A DNA stretch of 64,000 bases from Flectobacillus major DSM 103 (GCF_000427405.1 NZ_KE386491.1:2835001-2899000), one strand, 5' to 3'. Numbered from the stretch's first letter, positions 35,128 through 44,643 are shown. The notes: generated by a model not told the origin, from the letters alone. Translations and numbers: made by a program.

Positions 35128-35859
35128 ATGATACAATTAAACTGCATAGCGGTAGATGACGAAAATCTTGCACTTGATTTACTAGAAGATAACATTAAGA
35201 AAGTGCCTTTTTTAAATCTGGTTAAACGTTGTAAAAATGCTTTTGATGCCATTGAAACCCTTCAACATGAAAAAATAGATTTACTTTTTCTTGATATTCA
35301 AATGCCTGGTATTACAGGAGTTCAGTTTTTACAAAGCTTCAAAGAGCCTCCTATGGTAATTTTTATTACGGCTTATCAGCAATACGCCCTAGAGGGTTTT
35401 GAGTTAAGTGTAATAGACTACTTATTAAAGCCTGTAGCTTTTGAGCGTTTTTTGAAGGCTGTCAATAAAGCCTACGAATTGCATAACCTCCATATCAAAA
35501 GCAATCAAATCGAAAATGAGACCAAGGTGCTTCCTCCTCTCGAAAGCGATTCGTTGTTTGTCAATGCCGATTATTCGTTGGTCAAAATAAAAATAGCTGA
35601 TATTACTTATATCGAAGGGCTCAAAGATTATATCAAGATTCATTTAGAAAGTAATAACAAGCCTATCGTAACCCGTATGACCATGAAGGCGATTGAAGAA
35701 AAATTACCGTCTCAAGCTTTTTTCAGAATACACAAATCTTATATTATTTCATTAGACAAAATCGAGTCTATCCGCAATCTAAAAATCAAAATAGGCTCTG
35801 CTCAAATTCCAGTAAGCGAGCATTACTCCGAAGATTTCTTCAAACGAATAGGTCAATAA
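35128..35859 (+). CDS. LytTR-family response regulator
   Basis: A 243-residue response regulator that pairs with the upstream LytS-like kinase. The receiver has the acidic pocket Asp10/Asp11, phosphoacceptor Asp56 in FLDIQMPG, the Thr in FITAYQQYALEGF, and the conserved Lys in DYLLKPVAFERF. The LytTR domain (about 140-243) has SLFVNADYSLVKIKIADITYIEG, YIKIHLESNNKPIVTRMTMK and FRIHKSYIISLDKIES, the DNA-binding beta fold. It ends at a terminator. The TonB receptor begins about 240 bases later and may be a target. Confidence 0.94.
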   Translation: MIQLNCIAVDDENLALDLLEDNIKKVPFLNLVKRCKNAFDAIETLQHEKIDLLFLDIQMPGITGVQFLQSFKEPPMVIFITAYQQYALEGFELSVIDYLLKPVAFERFLKAVNKAYELHNLHIKSNQIENETKVLPPLESDSLFVNADYSLVKIKIADITYIEGLKDYIKIHLESNNKPIVTRMTMKAIEEKLPSQAFFRIHKSYIISLDKIESIRNLKIKIGSAQIPVSEHYSEDFFKRIGQ

Positions 35860-35869
35860 CTATTCCTAA

Positions 35870-35911
35870 AAATATCAGGCAGACGTATATTCTTTGCTTG
35901 ATATTTTTTTT
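35870..35911 (+). terminator. Terminator of the response-regulator gene
   Basis: AAATATCA (35870-35877) pairs with TGATATTT (35899-35906), extended by G-U and G-C pairs inward; a run of T ends it. Confidence 0.8.
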
Positions 35912-36097
35912 TGTATTCTTAGCCATAACCTATTTTTATCTTCACAATTCACGTATACATCTACACACTTTTCTTCTCAGCCGACTTTCTGTAGGCTCGT
36001 GGCAACGCACACTCATACTTCGCTGGTCAATGATGCTGATATATTATCAGAATAATCAAGCATTTATTAAACCTAATGTTTCCTCCCCAAAGAAGGT

Positions 36098-38824
36098 ATG
36101 AGAAAAATATTATTACTAATCACTATGGTAATTTGTAGCGTTTCGGTTGTTTGTACGGGACAACAAATGCCTACATCGGTCAACACAACAGGTATTACTA
36201 TTAAAGATGAATTTTATAACAATACATCCTTACATGAAATTTGTCAAGACCTTGAAAAGAAAACAGGACTCAAAGTCGATGCCGACCTTACTCTTATTGC
36301 TAAATACCGTATAAGTTATTGGTTTCAGAACATAAAGGCCGAAATAGGTTTTAAAGATGCCCTCAAAGGAACAGACCTCAAGGCTTATGTCGACGAAAAC
36401 AGTATTTTGCATATTGTTCCAAAAACACAAAAAGTTGTTATTGCCAAAGCTGTTACCCAAATGGCCTATCGTGGCAAAGCGGAAAAAACTAATTTTAGTA
36501 TTTCTGGAAAAATCGTAGATGCCAAAACAGGCGAATCGCTTGCTTTTACGTCTATTTCGGTAAAAGGACGCAAAACAGGTGTACAAACCAACGTTGATGG
36601 GCTATTTACTTTACAAAAAATTCCGAGCGACACCAGTGCTTTGGTGATTAGTTATATTGGCTACAAAACGCTTACGTATTACCTCAACCCCCAAACGCCA
36701 ACCACAAACCTCAAAATTGAACTTGAGGCCGACAACGAAATATTGGATGAAGTAGTCGTTTCGGGCGAAAAAACAGAAGTCATGAAAGTCAACGAAACCG
36801 TTGGTATGTTTATGATGACACCCAAGAATATTGCCAAACTACCCAATGTTGGCGAAAAAGATATATTTAGGGGGTTTCAGCTCATGCCAGGTATTAGTGC
36901 CGCCAACCAATCGTCGTCGGGGCTTTATGTACGAGGTGGTACACCCGACCAAAACTTGGTTTTGTACGATGGCTTTACAGTATATTATGTCGACCACCTT
37001 TATGGTTTTTTTAGTGCTTTCAACTCCAACCCCATCAAAGACGTAAGGCTGTTTAAAGGAGGCTTTGAAGCCAAATACGGAGGGCGTGTGTCGAGTGTAG
37101 TAGATATTACCAGCAAAGATGGCAACCAAAAAGAGTTTAACGCTACCGCCGATGTTAGTTTATTAAGTGCCAATATTTTGGCGGAAGGCCCTATTTCTAA
37201 AAAAATTACATTTGTCGTAGCTGCACGCCACTCTTGGGCGGGGCCATTGTACAACAAAATTTTCAATACGTTCAAAAGTCAACAAACCGCCAATAGTTCT
37301 AATGGAGGCTTTGGTGGACAATTTGCTCGTCGTTTCCAATCTGGACAAACGGTGTCGTCGTATTTTTATGACCTCAACGGCAAAGTAACTTTTCGCCCTA
37401 CCCAAAAAGACAATCTTACGCTTAGTATTTATAATGGTGAAGACTTTCTGGATAATTCCCAAAATCTTTCTTTGCCATTTGGTGGTACACGTTCGGGAGG
37501 CTTCAACAATACCGACGTATCTAATTGGGGCAATACAGGGGCAAGTTTTAAATGGTCTCGACAATGGTCTGAAAAGTTTTATACCAATACCCTTATGAGC
37601 TTTTCTAACTACTATAGTAAGCGAGACAACACCAACCAAAACTCCATTACCCGCACCGATGGTACTACCCAAAACATTAAGTTTGGTTCGCTAGAAAGCA
37701 ACGACCTCAAAGATATATCGTTCAAATCTGATTTTGAATACCGTGCATCAGCTCATAATTTGATTGAATTCGGTGTACAAGCCAGTCACCTACAAATACA
37801 ATATTCGTACAGCCAAAACGATACCACAGAAGTATTAGGCAAAAATGATAAGAGCAATACGCTGGCGGCCTATTTGCAAGATGAAATCAAGTTTGGTGAT
37901 AACAAACTTGTACTAAAACCAAGTATGAGAGTTACGTATTATGATATTACCAAGAAAAACTACTATGAGCCTCGTATATCAGCAACATTTGCTCTGACCA
38001 AGAAAATTCAACTCAAAGGAGCTATTGGGCAATATTACCAGTTTGCCAAACAAGTAGAACGTGAAGATATTTCTAATGGAAGTCGTAGCTTTTGGCTTTT
38101 GGCCAACGACAGTTATTTGCCTGTAACGTCATCGACCCATTACATTGTGGGTGGTAGCTACGAAATAGATGACTATGTTTTTGATGTGGAAGCCTATTAC
38201 AAAGATATTCAGAACGACACCCGATACACCTTACGCTTTGCCCCACAAATTGGCCGAGGTTTGGTAGCCGACGAAACCTTTTTTACTGGAACAGGCAAAG
38301 TAAAAGGTATCGACTTTTTGTTACAGAAAAAATTTGGTGATTATACTGGCTGGATAGGCTATACATTGGCCCAATCCGACAAAAATATTGCTCAGTTTTC
38401 GGCCACTACCTTCCCCTCCAACTTTGATGTTCGTCATGAGTTCAAAAGTGTGAATATGTATAAAATGGGGCGTTGGGATTTTTCTCTTACTTGGATTTAT
38501 GCTTCTGGCAAGCCCTATACCTCTATTACTGGGGGGTATGTTATCAAGCTTTTGGATGGTACAGAAAAAGACTTTACCAGTCCTTCTACCACCAATGCCA
38601 ACCGACTGCCTGCTTCGCACCGCATGGATATTGCCGCTACTTATAATTTTGTACACGGTAGCATTGGGCTTTCGGTTTTTAATGTCTATGGCCGTAGCAA
38701 CGTTTGGTACAAAAAATTCCAAACTATTACCGACACCGAAACCAACGAAAAGTATTTGTCTGTAACCGATGTCAATTACTTAGGCTTTACGCCCAACCTG
38801 ACATTTACTTACCGACTGAAGTAA
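36098..38824 (+). CDS. TonB-dependent receptor with STN-like and carboxypeptidase-like N-terminus
   Basis: A 908-residue outer-membrane receptor. After the signal peptide (ending VVCTGQ) come an STN-like segment (NNTSLHEICQDLEKKTGLKV, about 35-115), a carboxypeptidase-like domain (ISGKIVDAKTGESLAFTSIS, about 130-210), and the plug (IFRGFQLMPGISAANQSSSGLYVRGG, with PDQNLVLYDGF and YGGRVSSVVDI). The rest is the barrel, ending FTPNLTFTYRLK. The STN region suggests transenvelope signalling, although no FecIR pair is adjacent. It is followed by a DUF4249 lipoprotein, a common partner of such receptors, and preceded by a LytS/LytT pair. The ligand is unknown. Confidence 0.93.
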   Translation: MRKILLLITMVICSVSVVCTGQQMPTSVNTTGITIKDEFYNNTSLHEICQDLEKKTGLKVDADLTLIAKYRISYWFQNIKAEIGFKDALKGTDLKAYVDENSILHIVPKTQKVVIAKAVTQMAYRGKAEKTNFSISGKIVDAKTGESLAFTSISVKGRKTGVQTNVDGLFTLQKIPSDTSALVISYIGYKTLTYYLNPQTPTTNLKIELEADNEILDEVVVSGEKTEVMKVNETVGMFMMTPKNIAKLPNVGEKDIFRGFQLMPGISAANQSSSGLYVRGGTPDQNLVLYDGFTVYYVDHLYGFFSAFNSNPIKDVRLFKGGFEAKYGGRVSSVVDITSKDGNQKEFNATADVSLLSANILAEGPISKKITFVVAARHSWAGPLYNKIFNTFKSQQTANSSNGGFGGQFARRFQSGQTVSSYFYDLNGKVTFRPTQKDNLTLSIYNGEDFLDNSQNLSLPFGGTRSGGFNNTDVSNWGNTGASFKWSRQWSEKFYTNTLMSFSNYYSKRDNTNQNSITRTDGTTQNIKFGSLESNDLKDISFKSDFEYRASAHNLIEFGVQASHLQIQYSYSQNDTTEVLGKNDKSNTLAAYLQDEIKFGDNKLVLKPSMRVTYYDITKKNYYEPRISATFALTKKIQLKGAIGQYYQFAKQVEREDISNGSRSFWLLANDSYLPVTSSTHYIVGGSYEIDDYVFDVEAYYKDIQNDTRYTLRFAPQIGRGLVADETFFTGTGKVKGIDFLLQKKFGDYTGWIGYTLAQSDKNIAQFSATTFPSNFDVRHEFKSVNMYKMGRWDFSLTWIYASGKPYTSITGGYVIKLLDGTEKDFTSPSTTNANRLPASHRMDIAATYNFVHGSIGLSVFNVYGRSNVWYKKFQTITDTETNEKYLSVTDVNYLGFTPNLTFTYRLK

Positions 38825-38956
38825 GAGTATTTGTGTTCTATTTTGTATACAAAACTTTTGTTCAAAAACATTCGCCCAGAAATCTTACACGAATTTTGTA
38901 CGAACACTTCAATAAAACATAGCCCTATTTTTTTATCAAATTTTGTAGAAAACATC

Positions 38957-39790
38957 ATGAAAATATTCTCATATATCATCTTATTATTGGTAGGTGCATC
39001 ACTACTGTCGTGTAGTAATGAAGGCTCGGTCGAGGCAAGCGACATTCCTGTTGTAGAAGCCTATTTGGTAGCTGGAAAATCGATTTCGGTACATATCAAA
39101 AAAGAAATTCCTTACAGCGAAGAAAGTATTAGTACCGAACAGCCTATCGACGGCCTGGTAGTAACCGTTGCGGGCGGAGGCAATACTTATGCCTTAAAAT
39201 CTATTGGCAATGGCGACTATCTGTCCGACTCTACCGTAAAGCTACAAGTAGGTATTACTTATTCTTTGGCCTTCGACTATTCAGGCAAGCACGTTTCGGC
39301 TAGCACGATTATTCCGAGTAAGCCCCAAAGTTTTGTTAGCGACCAGTCTTCTATTTATTTAACTCAAGTAGATTTAAGCCAAGGAGGATTTCCAAGCGGT
39401 GGTGGTGGCTTTGGTGGAGAGTCACAAATCAAGTTAACTTGGGACAATACCACAAGTGATTATTATTTTGTGGTAGTTGACAATATCGAAACCAACCCAA
39501 CCCCTGTAATTATTTTGCCCGACGATAGCAATATTCCTGCCGATAATCGCCGATTCAGAAGCCAGCCTGTTCAAGGAACGCAAACCCAACTAAACCCCAA
39601 TCAATTTCAGTATTTTGGAATGCATAATATTATTTTGATGCACGTCAATGCTGATTATGCAGCACTATACCGTAGTACAGGCTCTACCTCACAAAATATC
39701 AGTACCCCTCCTACTAGCATTGCCAATGGCTTTGGTATATTTACAGGAGTAAATGCCGACACACTTTCTTTTGAAGTAAAACAACGATAA
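38957..39790 (+). CDS. DUF4249 domain lipoprotein
   Basis: A 277-residue lipoprotein of the DUF4249 family, which is almost always coded beside TonB-dependent receptors in Bacteroidota and probably works as a surface partner. The signal peptide has lipobox SLLSCS. The N-terminal Ig-like part contains VVEAYLVAGKSISVHIKKEIPYS and LVVTVAGGGNTYALKSIGNGDYL, followed by YSLAFDYSGKHVSASTIIPSKP. The C-terminus reads STPPTSIANGFGIFTGVNADTLSFEV. ATG 38957 is chosen because the frame upstream (from 38831) has no signal peptide. The gap to the receptor is about 130 bases, and they likely share a transcript. Confidence 0.85.
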   Translation: MKIFSYIILLLVGASLLSCSNEGSVEASDIPVVEAYLVAGKSISVHIKKEIPYSEESISTEQPIDGLVVTVAGGGNTYALKSIGNGDYLSDSTVKLQVGITYSLAFDYSGKHVSASTIIPSKPQSFVSDQSSIYLTQVDLSQGGFPSGGGGFGGESQIKLTWDNTTSDYYFVVVDNIETNPTPVIILPDDSNIPADNRRFRSQPVQGTQTQLNPNQFQYFGMHNIILMHVNADYAALYRSTGSTSQNISTPPTSIANGFGIFTGVNADTLSFEVKQR

Positions 39791-39792
39791 AA

Positions 39793-39845
39793 TTTAGTCT
39801 CTTATGAATAAAACCCTATTTAATATACATTCACAAGAGACTAAA
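39793..39845 (+). terminator. Stem-loop after the DUF4249 gene
   Basis: TTTAGTCTCTT (39793-39803) pairs with AAGAGACTAAA (39835-39845), with five more pairs inward after a mismatch. No T run follows, so it may stabilise the mRNA end rather than terminate alone. Confidence 0.6.
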
Positions 39846-39995
39846 CTCAATAATACATAGCAAATCCATAATTAAAATTACAGAATCTTATATTCTACGA
39901 ATAAACAAGAAAAAAAACACTAGTCAACAAACCATACTTACTTTATTTTATATTAACTATTTTGCACAAAACTCAACTATATAAAGTTTAATACT

Positions 39996-40988
39996 GTGCA
40001 AAATATATCCATACTCTTCCAAGATTTACTCCATGAGTTTATCATTTTCCTAAGACTAGAAGGTCTTTTGGCCATTATTCACGACGGTAATTGGCGGGCA
40101 TTCAAAACTATCGACGGTATCTTTACGGTACTGATGCCCTTAGCTCCTATTATTATTGTCATCGAAGTAGTTTTACTTTTATTTACCCATCAATTCAACA
40201 AAAAGTTTTACAAAATACCTTTTCTTATTATTATCATTAACCGTATCCTTGAAAAGACCCTAAAACTATCTATTACTTTATTTTTTATCACATTATTCAA
40301 GAACTACGCCTTGTTCAATATTAGCTTCAAATGGTATTTTGTACCACTTGGATACCTTATTTATGAATTAAACTCCTTTATTAGGCACTATGCAGCACAC
40401 AAAATCAGGTTGCTTTGGTGTAGCCATGCGGTACATCATTCTGCTACCGAAATAACCTCGTCTGTTACTTTAACTACAGCATACCTAGAAAATATCTATA
40501 CCGACATCTTTGCTGCTAGTTTTTGTACCTTGATGGGCTTAACACCTTCATTATTCTTTTTTGTCATGATTTTGGATAGTATTTGGGGGGCATTTGTTCA
40601 TATCAGCGAAAAAACCCTCAAAAATGGTAGACTAGGTTTTTTGGAAAAACTCATTCTAACGCCATCACATCACCGAGTACACCATGCCAGTAATGACTTG
40701 TATATGGACACCAATTTTTGTTCTGTTATCAATATTTGGGATAGGGTTTTTGGGACATACCAAGAAGAAAAAGTATATGAACCTGTCAAATATGGCATTA
40801 CGAGGCCTATGAATGCCCATAATTTTTGGGATGTATATTTTGGCGAATATGTGGCCTTGTGGCACGATGTAAAAAATGCCAGAGGAATCAATAAAATTAA
40901 ATATATTTTTATGCCGCCTGGGTGGCATCCAAATGGCGAACAACAAACCGCTAAAATACTGCGTCAAAAAGCAATGAATCGAGAATAA
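39996..40988 (+). CDS. Sterol desaturase/fatty acid hydroxylase family protein
   Basis: A 330-residue membrane protein of the di-iron fatty acid hydroxylase/sterol desaturase superfamily. Hydrophobic helices at about 45-70, 75-115 and 175-205 frame the histidine motifs RHYAAH (near 130), HAVHH (near 145) and HHRVHH (near 230), which bind the two irons. The family hydroxylates or desaturates lipids; the substrate is not evident. The start is GTG at 39996, the only early initiation codon before the first helix. It is monocistronic with a terminator. Confidence 0.88.
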   Translation: MQNISILFQDLLHEFIIFLRLEGLLAIIHDGNWRAFKTIDGIFTVLMPLAPIIIVIEVVLLLFTHQFNKKFYKIPFLIIIINRILEKTLKLSITLFFITLFKNYALFNISFKWYFVPLGYLIYELNSFIRHYAAHKIRLLWCSHAVHHSATEITSSVTLTTAYLENIYTDIFAASFCTLMGLTPSLFFFVMILDSIWGAFVHISEKTLKNGRLGFLEKLILTPSHHRVHHASNDLYMDTNFCSVINIWDRVFGTYQEEKVYEPVKYGITRPMNAHNFWDVYFGEYVALWHDVKNARGINKIKYIFMPPGWHPNGEQQTAKILRQKAMNRE

Positions 40989-41027
40989 ATAAAACATGAA
41001 TCATCTCATGTGCTATTAATTTAGAAA

Positions 41028-41060
41028 GGCGGTCGAAAAACTAATTTCGACCGCCCTTTT
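41028..41060 (+). terminator. Terminator of the sterol-desaturase-like gene
   Basis: GGCGGTCGAAA (41028-41038) pairs with TTTCGACCGCC (41045-41055), followed by CTTTT. It is flanked by A runs on the other side, so it may also serve the minus strand. Confidence 0.88.
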
Positions 41061-41140
41061 CATGATAAATTTCAAAAATAATCATTCATTTACTCCATCA
41101 CAAAATTTGGGATGGCTCATATTTTTATAAATACTATCTA

Positions 41141-41614
41141 TTATTTTTTACGACCCCCAAAATGATACCCTACGCCAAACCAAGCCCTGATAATACCGCT
41201 TGTACCCTCTGCATTATTGATATAGGGCGAAATCTCGAAATTAACACTCAATTGAGGTGTTTTTTCTAAAGGATATATTCTTGTACCCATACTCCCAAAA
41301 TAGCCCTTTACCAGATCTGTTTCATTGACTATAGCCCCAACAAAGCCAAAGTTTACGCCACCTCCCAAATAAAAATCTGCTTTTTCGGCTTTCAAGACAT
41401 TGAGCATCAAAGCAGGCTCGGTATTGAGCGATGACGAAAAGGAATTTAATTGAAAACGACAATCAACCCAAAGCCTTTTGGTAGGATTTGATGAAACCGA
41501 CAAAATATTACTCCAAGGATAATAGCTTACCGCTTGAGCCTGAGCCTTGAAAGAATACAGAGAAAATATAATTTGGCTAAAAATAGCGAGGCCGAATAAT
41601 TGTTTTTTATTCAT
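41141..41614 (-). CDS. Small exported beta-barrel-like protein
   Basis: A 157-residue protein without a named family. The signal peptide (MNKKQLFGLAIFSQIIFSLYSFKAQAQA) and the alternating strands that follow (RLWVDCRFQLNSFSSSL, DFYLGGGVNFGFVG, LVKGYFGSMGTRIYPL, PQLSVNFEISPYINN, IIRAWFGVGYHF) indicate an eight-strand-type outer-membrane barrel. ATG 41614 is chosen over 41674, because a consensus promoter at 41644-41674 would start transcription downstream of the longer version. It diverges from the flippase gene. Confidence 0.7.
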   Translation of the reverse strand: MNKKQLFGLAIFSQIIFSLYSFKAQAQAVSYYPWSNILSVSSNPTKRLWVDCRFQLNSFSSSLNTEPALMLNVLKAEKADFYLGGGVNFGFVGAIVNETDLVKGYFGSMGTRIYPLEKTPQLSVNFEISPYINNAEGTSGIIRAWFGVGYHFGGRKK

Positions 41615-41643
41615 ACGTTTGGGTAAAATCTGATTAATTGAGC

Positions 41644-41674
41644 CAAAGATAAAAGAAGAATGTGTGCTTCCCAA
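41644..41674 (-). promoter_or_regulatory. Promoter of the barrel protein gene
   Basis: On the minus strand, TTG (41674-41672), 20 bases, then TATCTTTG (41651-41644) match the consensus. The leader to ATG 41614 would be about 24 bases. Confidence 0.6.
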
Positions 41675-41789
41675 TAAATAATCATCAACTCTCTGTAACT
41701 TTGCTGCCTTATAAAAGGAAAGTTCCGCTTGCCTTCAAGCTATCCCTTTCGTCAAATCATCAAAAAGGTTCTAATGTTTCGTTAATAAT

Positions 41790-43304
41790 ATGTCTGTTCT
41801 AAAGAAATTGGCTGGAGAAACAGCCTCTTATGGTATTAGTACTATTTTGGGTAGGTCAATCAATTTTTTATTGGTTTTCATTCACACAGCGGCTTTTATT
41901 CCCGACGAGCTTGGCGTTAATGTCAAACTATACAGCTATGTAGCCGTAGCCAACATTATTTATACATACGGCATGGAAACAGCCTTTTTCCGTTTTGCGG
42001 CCGAAGACAAACACAAGTTTTATAATATTATCCAAAGTGCCTTATTGGTAAGTAGCACTTTATTTTCGGGTATTTTAATTGTATTTTCAAGTAGCATTAT
42101 CCAAGAATTGGGCTATCCCAACAAAGAGATTTATTTAATATGGTTAGCCATTATTGTTTGGATAGATGCCGTTACTGCGATTCCATTTGCTAGGCTTCGT
42201 TTAGAGAAAAAAACCAAAAAATTTGTTGTTGCCAAAATCTCCAACATTCTTCTAAATGTTGCCCTCAACGTTATATTTCTATTGGGTTTCAAAAAAATTG
42301 CCGAAGGCGAATACCTTATTTTCTTACAACCTCTTGCCCAAAAACTATACAGCCCTAGTATTGGGGCAGGCTATATATTCTTGGCTAACCTTATTGCCAA
42401 TGCGTCATTCTTTATTTTCCTTCGTAAAGAAATGGCCGACTTTCGTTTTCAGTTCGACAAAGAGATTTTCAAAGATCTTTGGATTTACGCATACCCTATT
42501 ATGATAATGGGCTTGGCAGGCATGGTCAATCAGGTATTCGACCGCATATTATTAGAACGATTTTTACCCGAAAACTTCTATCCCAACAGAACAGCACAAG
42601 CCGCCCTTGGAATTTATGGCAATGCCTACAAGCTTTCTATATTTATGGCCCTGTCAACACAAGCATTTAGGTATGCTGCCGAGCCATTTTTCCTTTCCAA
42701 AACGGCCGACAAAAATGCTCCAGAAACCTTAGCACAAGCCACCAAATGGTTTATGATTGTTTGTATATTTATTTGGCTAGGCGTTTGTATGAATTTAGAC
42801 TGGCTCAAAGTACTTTTTTTACGCAAGAAAATTTATTGGGAAGGCGTTAGTGTTGTGCCAATTTTGTTATTAGCCAATCTATTTTTGGGTATTTATTACA
42901 ATATTTCGGTTTGGTTCAAGCTCAACAACAAGACCTACTTTGGTACATATATCACTATTTTTGGCTTACTTGTCACCGCTGTACTCAATATTATACTGAT
43001 TCCACGCATGGGCTACATGGGCTGTGCCATAGCATTTTTTGTATCGTGCTTTAGCATGACAGCACTATGCTATTATTATGGACAAAAATATTATCCTGTA
43101 CCCTACAAAATAAAATCGGCCTTTGGTTATATCATTACAGCAGGAGCTTTAATTTATTTTACCTTAAAAATACCCATTAGTAACCTCTGGCTATCAATAC
43201 CTTACCATTTAATCTTACTAGGATTATATACAATTGGTGTGATTATTGTAGAGAGAGATACCGTATTGCCTCAACGCTGGAAAGACCGACTAAAAACCTT
43301 ATAA
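41790..43304 (+). CDS. Polysaccharide/oligosaccharide flippase
   Basis: A 504-residue MATE/Wzx-type flippase with about 12-14 membrane helices. The N-terminus MSVLKKLAGETASYGISTILGRSINFLL is typical of Bacteroidota polysaccharide flippases; later landmarks are YGMETAFFRFAAEDK and the cytosolic RLRLEKKTKKFVVAKISNI loop. Family members move undecaprenyl-linked sugars to the periplasmic side for envelope polymers. No glycosyltransferase or polymerase gene is adjacent, so the substrate cannot be inferred. The start is ATG 41790. Confidence 0.9.
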   Translation: MSVLKKLAGETASYGISTILGRSINFLLVFIHTAAFIPDELGVNVKLYSYVAVANIIYTYGMETAFFRFAAEDKHKFYNIIQSALLVSSTLFSGILIVFSSSIIQELGYPNKEIYLIWLAIIVWIDAVTAIPFARLRLEKKTKKFVVAKISNILLNVALNVIFLLGFKKIAEGEYLIFLQPLAQKLYSPSIGAGYIFLANLIANASFFIFLRKEMADFRFQFDKEIFKDLWIYAYPIMIMGLAGMVNQVFDRILLERFLPENFYPNRTAQAALGIYGNAYKLSIFMALSTQAFRYAAEPFFLSKTADKNAPETLAQATKWFMIVCIFIWLGVCMNLDWLKVLFLRKKIYWEGVSVVPILLLANLFLGIYYNISVWFKLNNKTYFGTYITIFGLLVTAVLNIILIPRMGYMGCAIAFFVSCFSMTALCYYYGQKYYPVPYKIKSAFGYIITAGALIYFTLKIPISNLWLSIPYHLILLGLYTIGVIIVERDTVLPQRWKDRLKTL

Positions 43305-43396
43305 AGCCGAATGGTCTATAAGATTGCTTGAGAATTATATACCACTCAATAAAAAAAGCATTAGATTTGCTCTAACTTTAAGAGAAAATTAAGAAA

Positions 43397-43426
43397 TTTG
43401 TATTAGATTTAGATCTGGTATGTTTG
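43397..43426 (+). promoter_or_regulatory. Promoter of the coiled-coil/zapA unit
   Basis: TTTG (43397-43400), 18 bases, then TATGTTTG (43419-43426) match the consensus. Transcription would start near 43432, about 60 bases before the first gene. Confidence 0.55.
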
Positions 43427-43491
43427 TAAAAAAAAATACCACTCTGCTCATTACCTTAAACTTTGTAATTGCCATATAATTTCATCAATCC

Positions 43492-43821
43492 ATGACTGAA
43501 TTTCAGATACGAACTATTATTGACTCCTTAGAAGTAAAACTAAGGAAGTTGGTTATGGCTCATAGCGACCTGAAAGAGCAATTAAAGGCAGCACAAAAGG
43601 AAAAGGAGCTTTTAAAAAAGAGCCTTATTGAAGCAGAGCGGGAAAACCACGAACTACAGAAAAAATTAAACGAACAGTCGAAAAACTTTAAAAAATCAGA
43701 TAAATTTACTAAGATTGTAGCGAACAATCTCAAAAACGCAGGCAACACTGCCGAATTGAAGGAAAAACTTGACGAATATATCTTGGAAATAGAAAAATGT
43801 ATTAGTCAACTAAGCAACTAA
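43492..43821 (+). CDS. Coiled-coil protein upstream of zapA (ZapB-like)
   Basis: A 109-residue, almost entirely helical, charged protein. Heptad-like repeats run through residues 8-70 (LEVKLRKLVMAHSDLKEQLKAAQKE and onward, rich in Glu, Lys and Leu), with a second short helix near 85-107. It has no membrane segment or signal. Its length, coiled-coil character and place right before zapA suggest a division-ring accessory of ZapB type, but sequence similarity to ZapB cannot be judged by eye. The start is ATG 43492, 60 bases after a consensus promoter. Confidence 0.75.
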   Translation: MTEFQIRTIIDSLEVKLRKLVMAHSDLKEQLKAAQKEKELLKKSLIEAERENHELQKKLNEQSKNFKKSDKFTKIVANNLKNAGNTAELKEKLDEYILEIEKCISQLSN

Positions 43822-43921
43822 ATCAATAGGTGTCTGGATAGTAGCAATACAAAACTATAGGTAAAAAAATCTTGAAATACGTTATTTTTGATTTTTGATT
43901 CCTACTAAATTCCTAAACCCA

Positions 43922-44212
43922 ATGGCGGAAAAAATACCTTGCAATATTAAAGTAGGTCTCAAAGAATTCAATTTAATGGTGGGTCGTGAGGAGGAAGAGT
44001 ACGTACGCAGGGCAGCAAAGTTGATTAATGAAAGAATGGATTTTGTAAGAGAAAAAGTAGGTCTCTCTGAATCGTATGAACTATTGGCTTTTGTAGCCTT
44101 AGACTATGCGATTGACAATCTGAAATTTGATAGCAAACATTCTGATCTCCAAAAAACTGTAATGACCAAAATTTCTGAAATGGATTCCCTCGTTGATTCT
44201 ATTCTGAAATAA
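43922..44212 (+). CDS. zapA: Cell division protein ZapA
   Basis: ZapA is a small cytoplasmic protein that bundles FtsZ filaments at the division site. The 96-residue protein has the family's N-terminal globular part (KIPCNIKVGLKEFNLMVGREEEEYVRRAAKLINERM) and a C-terminal coiled coil (SYELLAFVALDYAIDNLKF onward). ATG 43922 is chosen; a TTG 27 bases upstream is possible but unneeded. It follows the coiled-coil gene by about 100 bases and is probably cotranscribed. RNase Y lies downstream. Confidence 0.87.
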   Translation: MAEKIPCNIKVGLKEFNLMVGREEEEYVRRAAKLINERMDFVREKVGLSESYELLAFVALDYAIDNLKFDSKHSDLQKTVMTKISEMDSLVDSILK

Positions 44213-44335
44213 ACATTACATTACAAGTGTTATTCGTTAAAAATATGCAATACAAATAGATGTTTTATTGATAAAATCACCAGCTCATGGTTTGTTGGTT
44301 AATTAGAATAAGTTTCTGTTTTGTATAAAGTTTAT

Positions 44336-44364
44336 TTTGTTATTGAAGTGATATATTACTTTTG
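44336..44364 (+). promoter_or_regulatory. Promoter between zapA and rny
   Basis: TTTG (44336-44339), 17 bases, then TACTTTTG (44357-44364). It could drive rny through a 270-base leader or a small RNA that ends near 44485. Confidence 0.5.
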
Positions 44365-44368
44365 AATC

Positions 44369-44485
44369 CTTGATTGATGGGATTATCCATGAACCAGTAC
44401 CCAACATTGGACAAATAGATATAAATCAAATTTTGATTTAAAAAAATAATCACAATACCATAAAATGGCCTTTCTAGGCATTTTT
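44369..44485 (+). ncRNA. Candidate small RNA between zapA and rny
   Basis: The predicted start just after the promoter at 44336-44364 and a terminator-like stem (AAAATG-G-CCT, loop TTCT, AGGCATTTTT, 44462-44485) define a transcript of about 117 bases. Internal hairpins are possible: ATGG/CCAT near 44377-44390, CCAGT/ATTGG at 44394-44410, and AAATCAAA/TTTGATTT at 44423-44439. 6S RNA genes lie next to zapA in some bacteria and flavobacterial 6S RNAs are of this size, but I cannot show the 6S fold here. It may instead be only an rny leader. Confidence 0.3.
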
Positions 44486-44643
44486 ATGACCATAATAAAC
44501 TACCATTCATTTCCTCTCTTCTTCGGCATAAAAGGTCTGTTTTAGTACTTTTTTTCACTTTCGCCATTTATATTCTCTCATTGCTCTATAGTAGGCTATA
44601 AACAATGATTAACATAAAAGCGATTCTAAAACGATATCTAACA

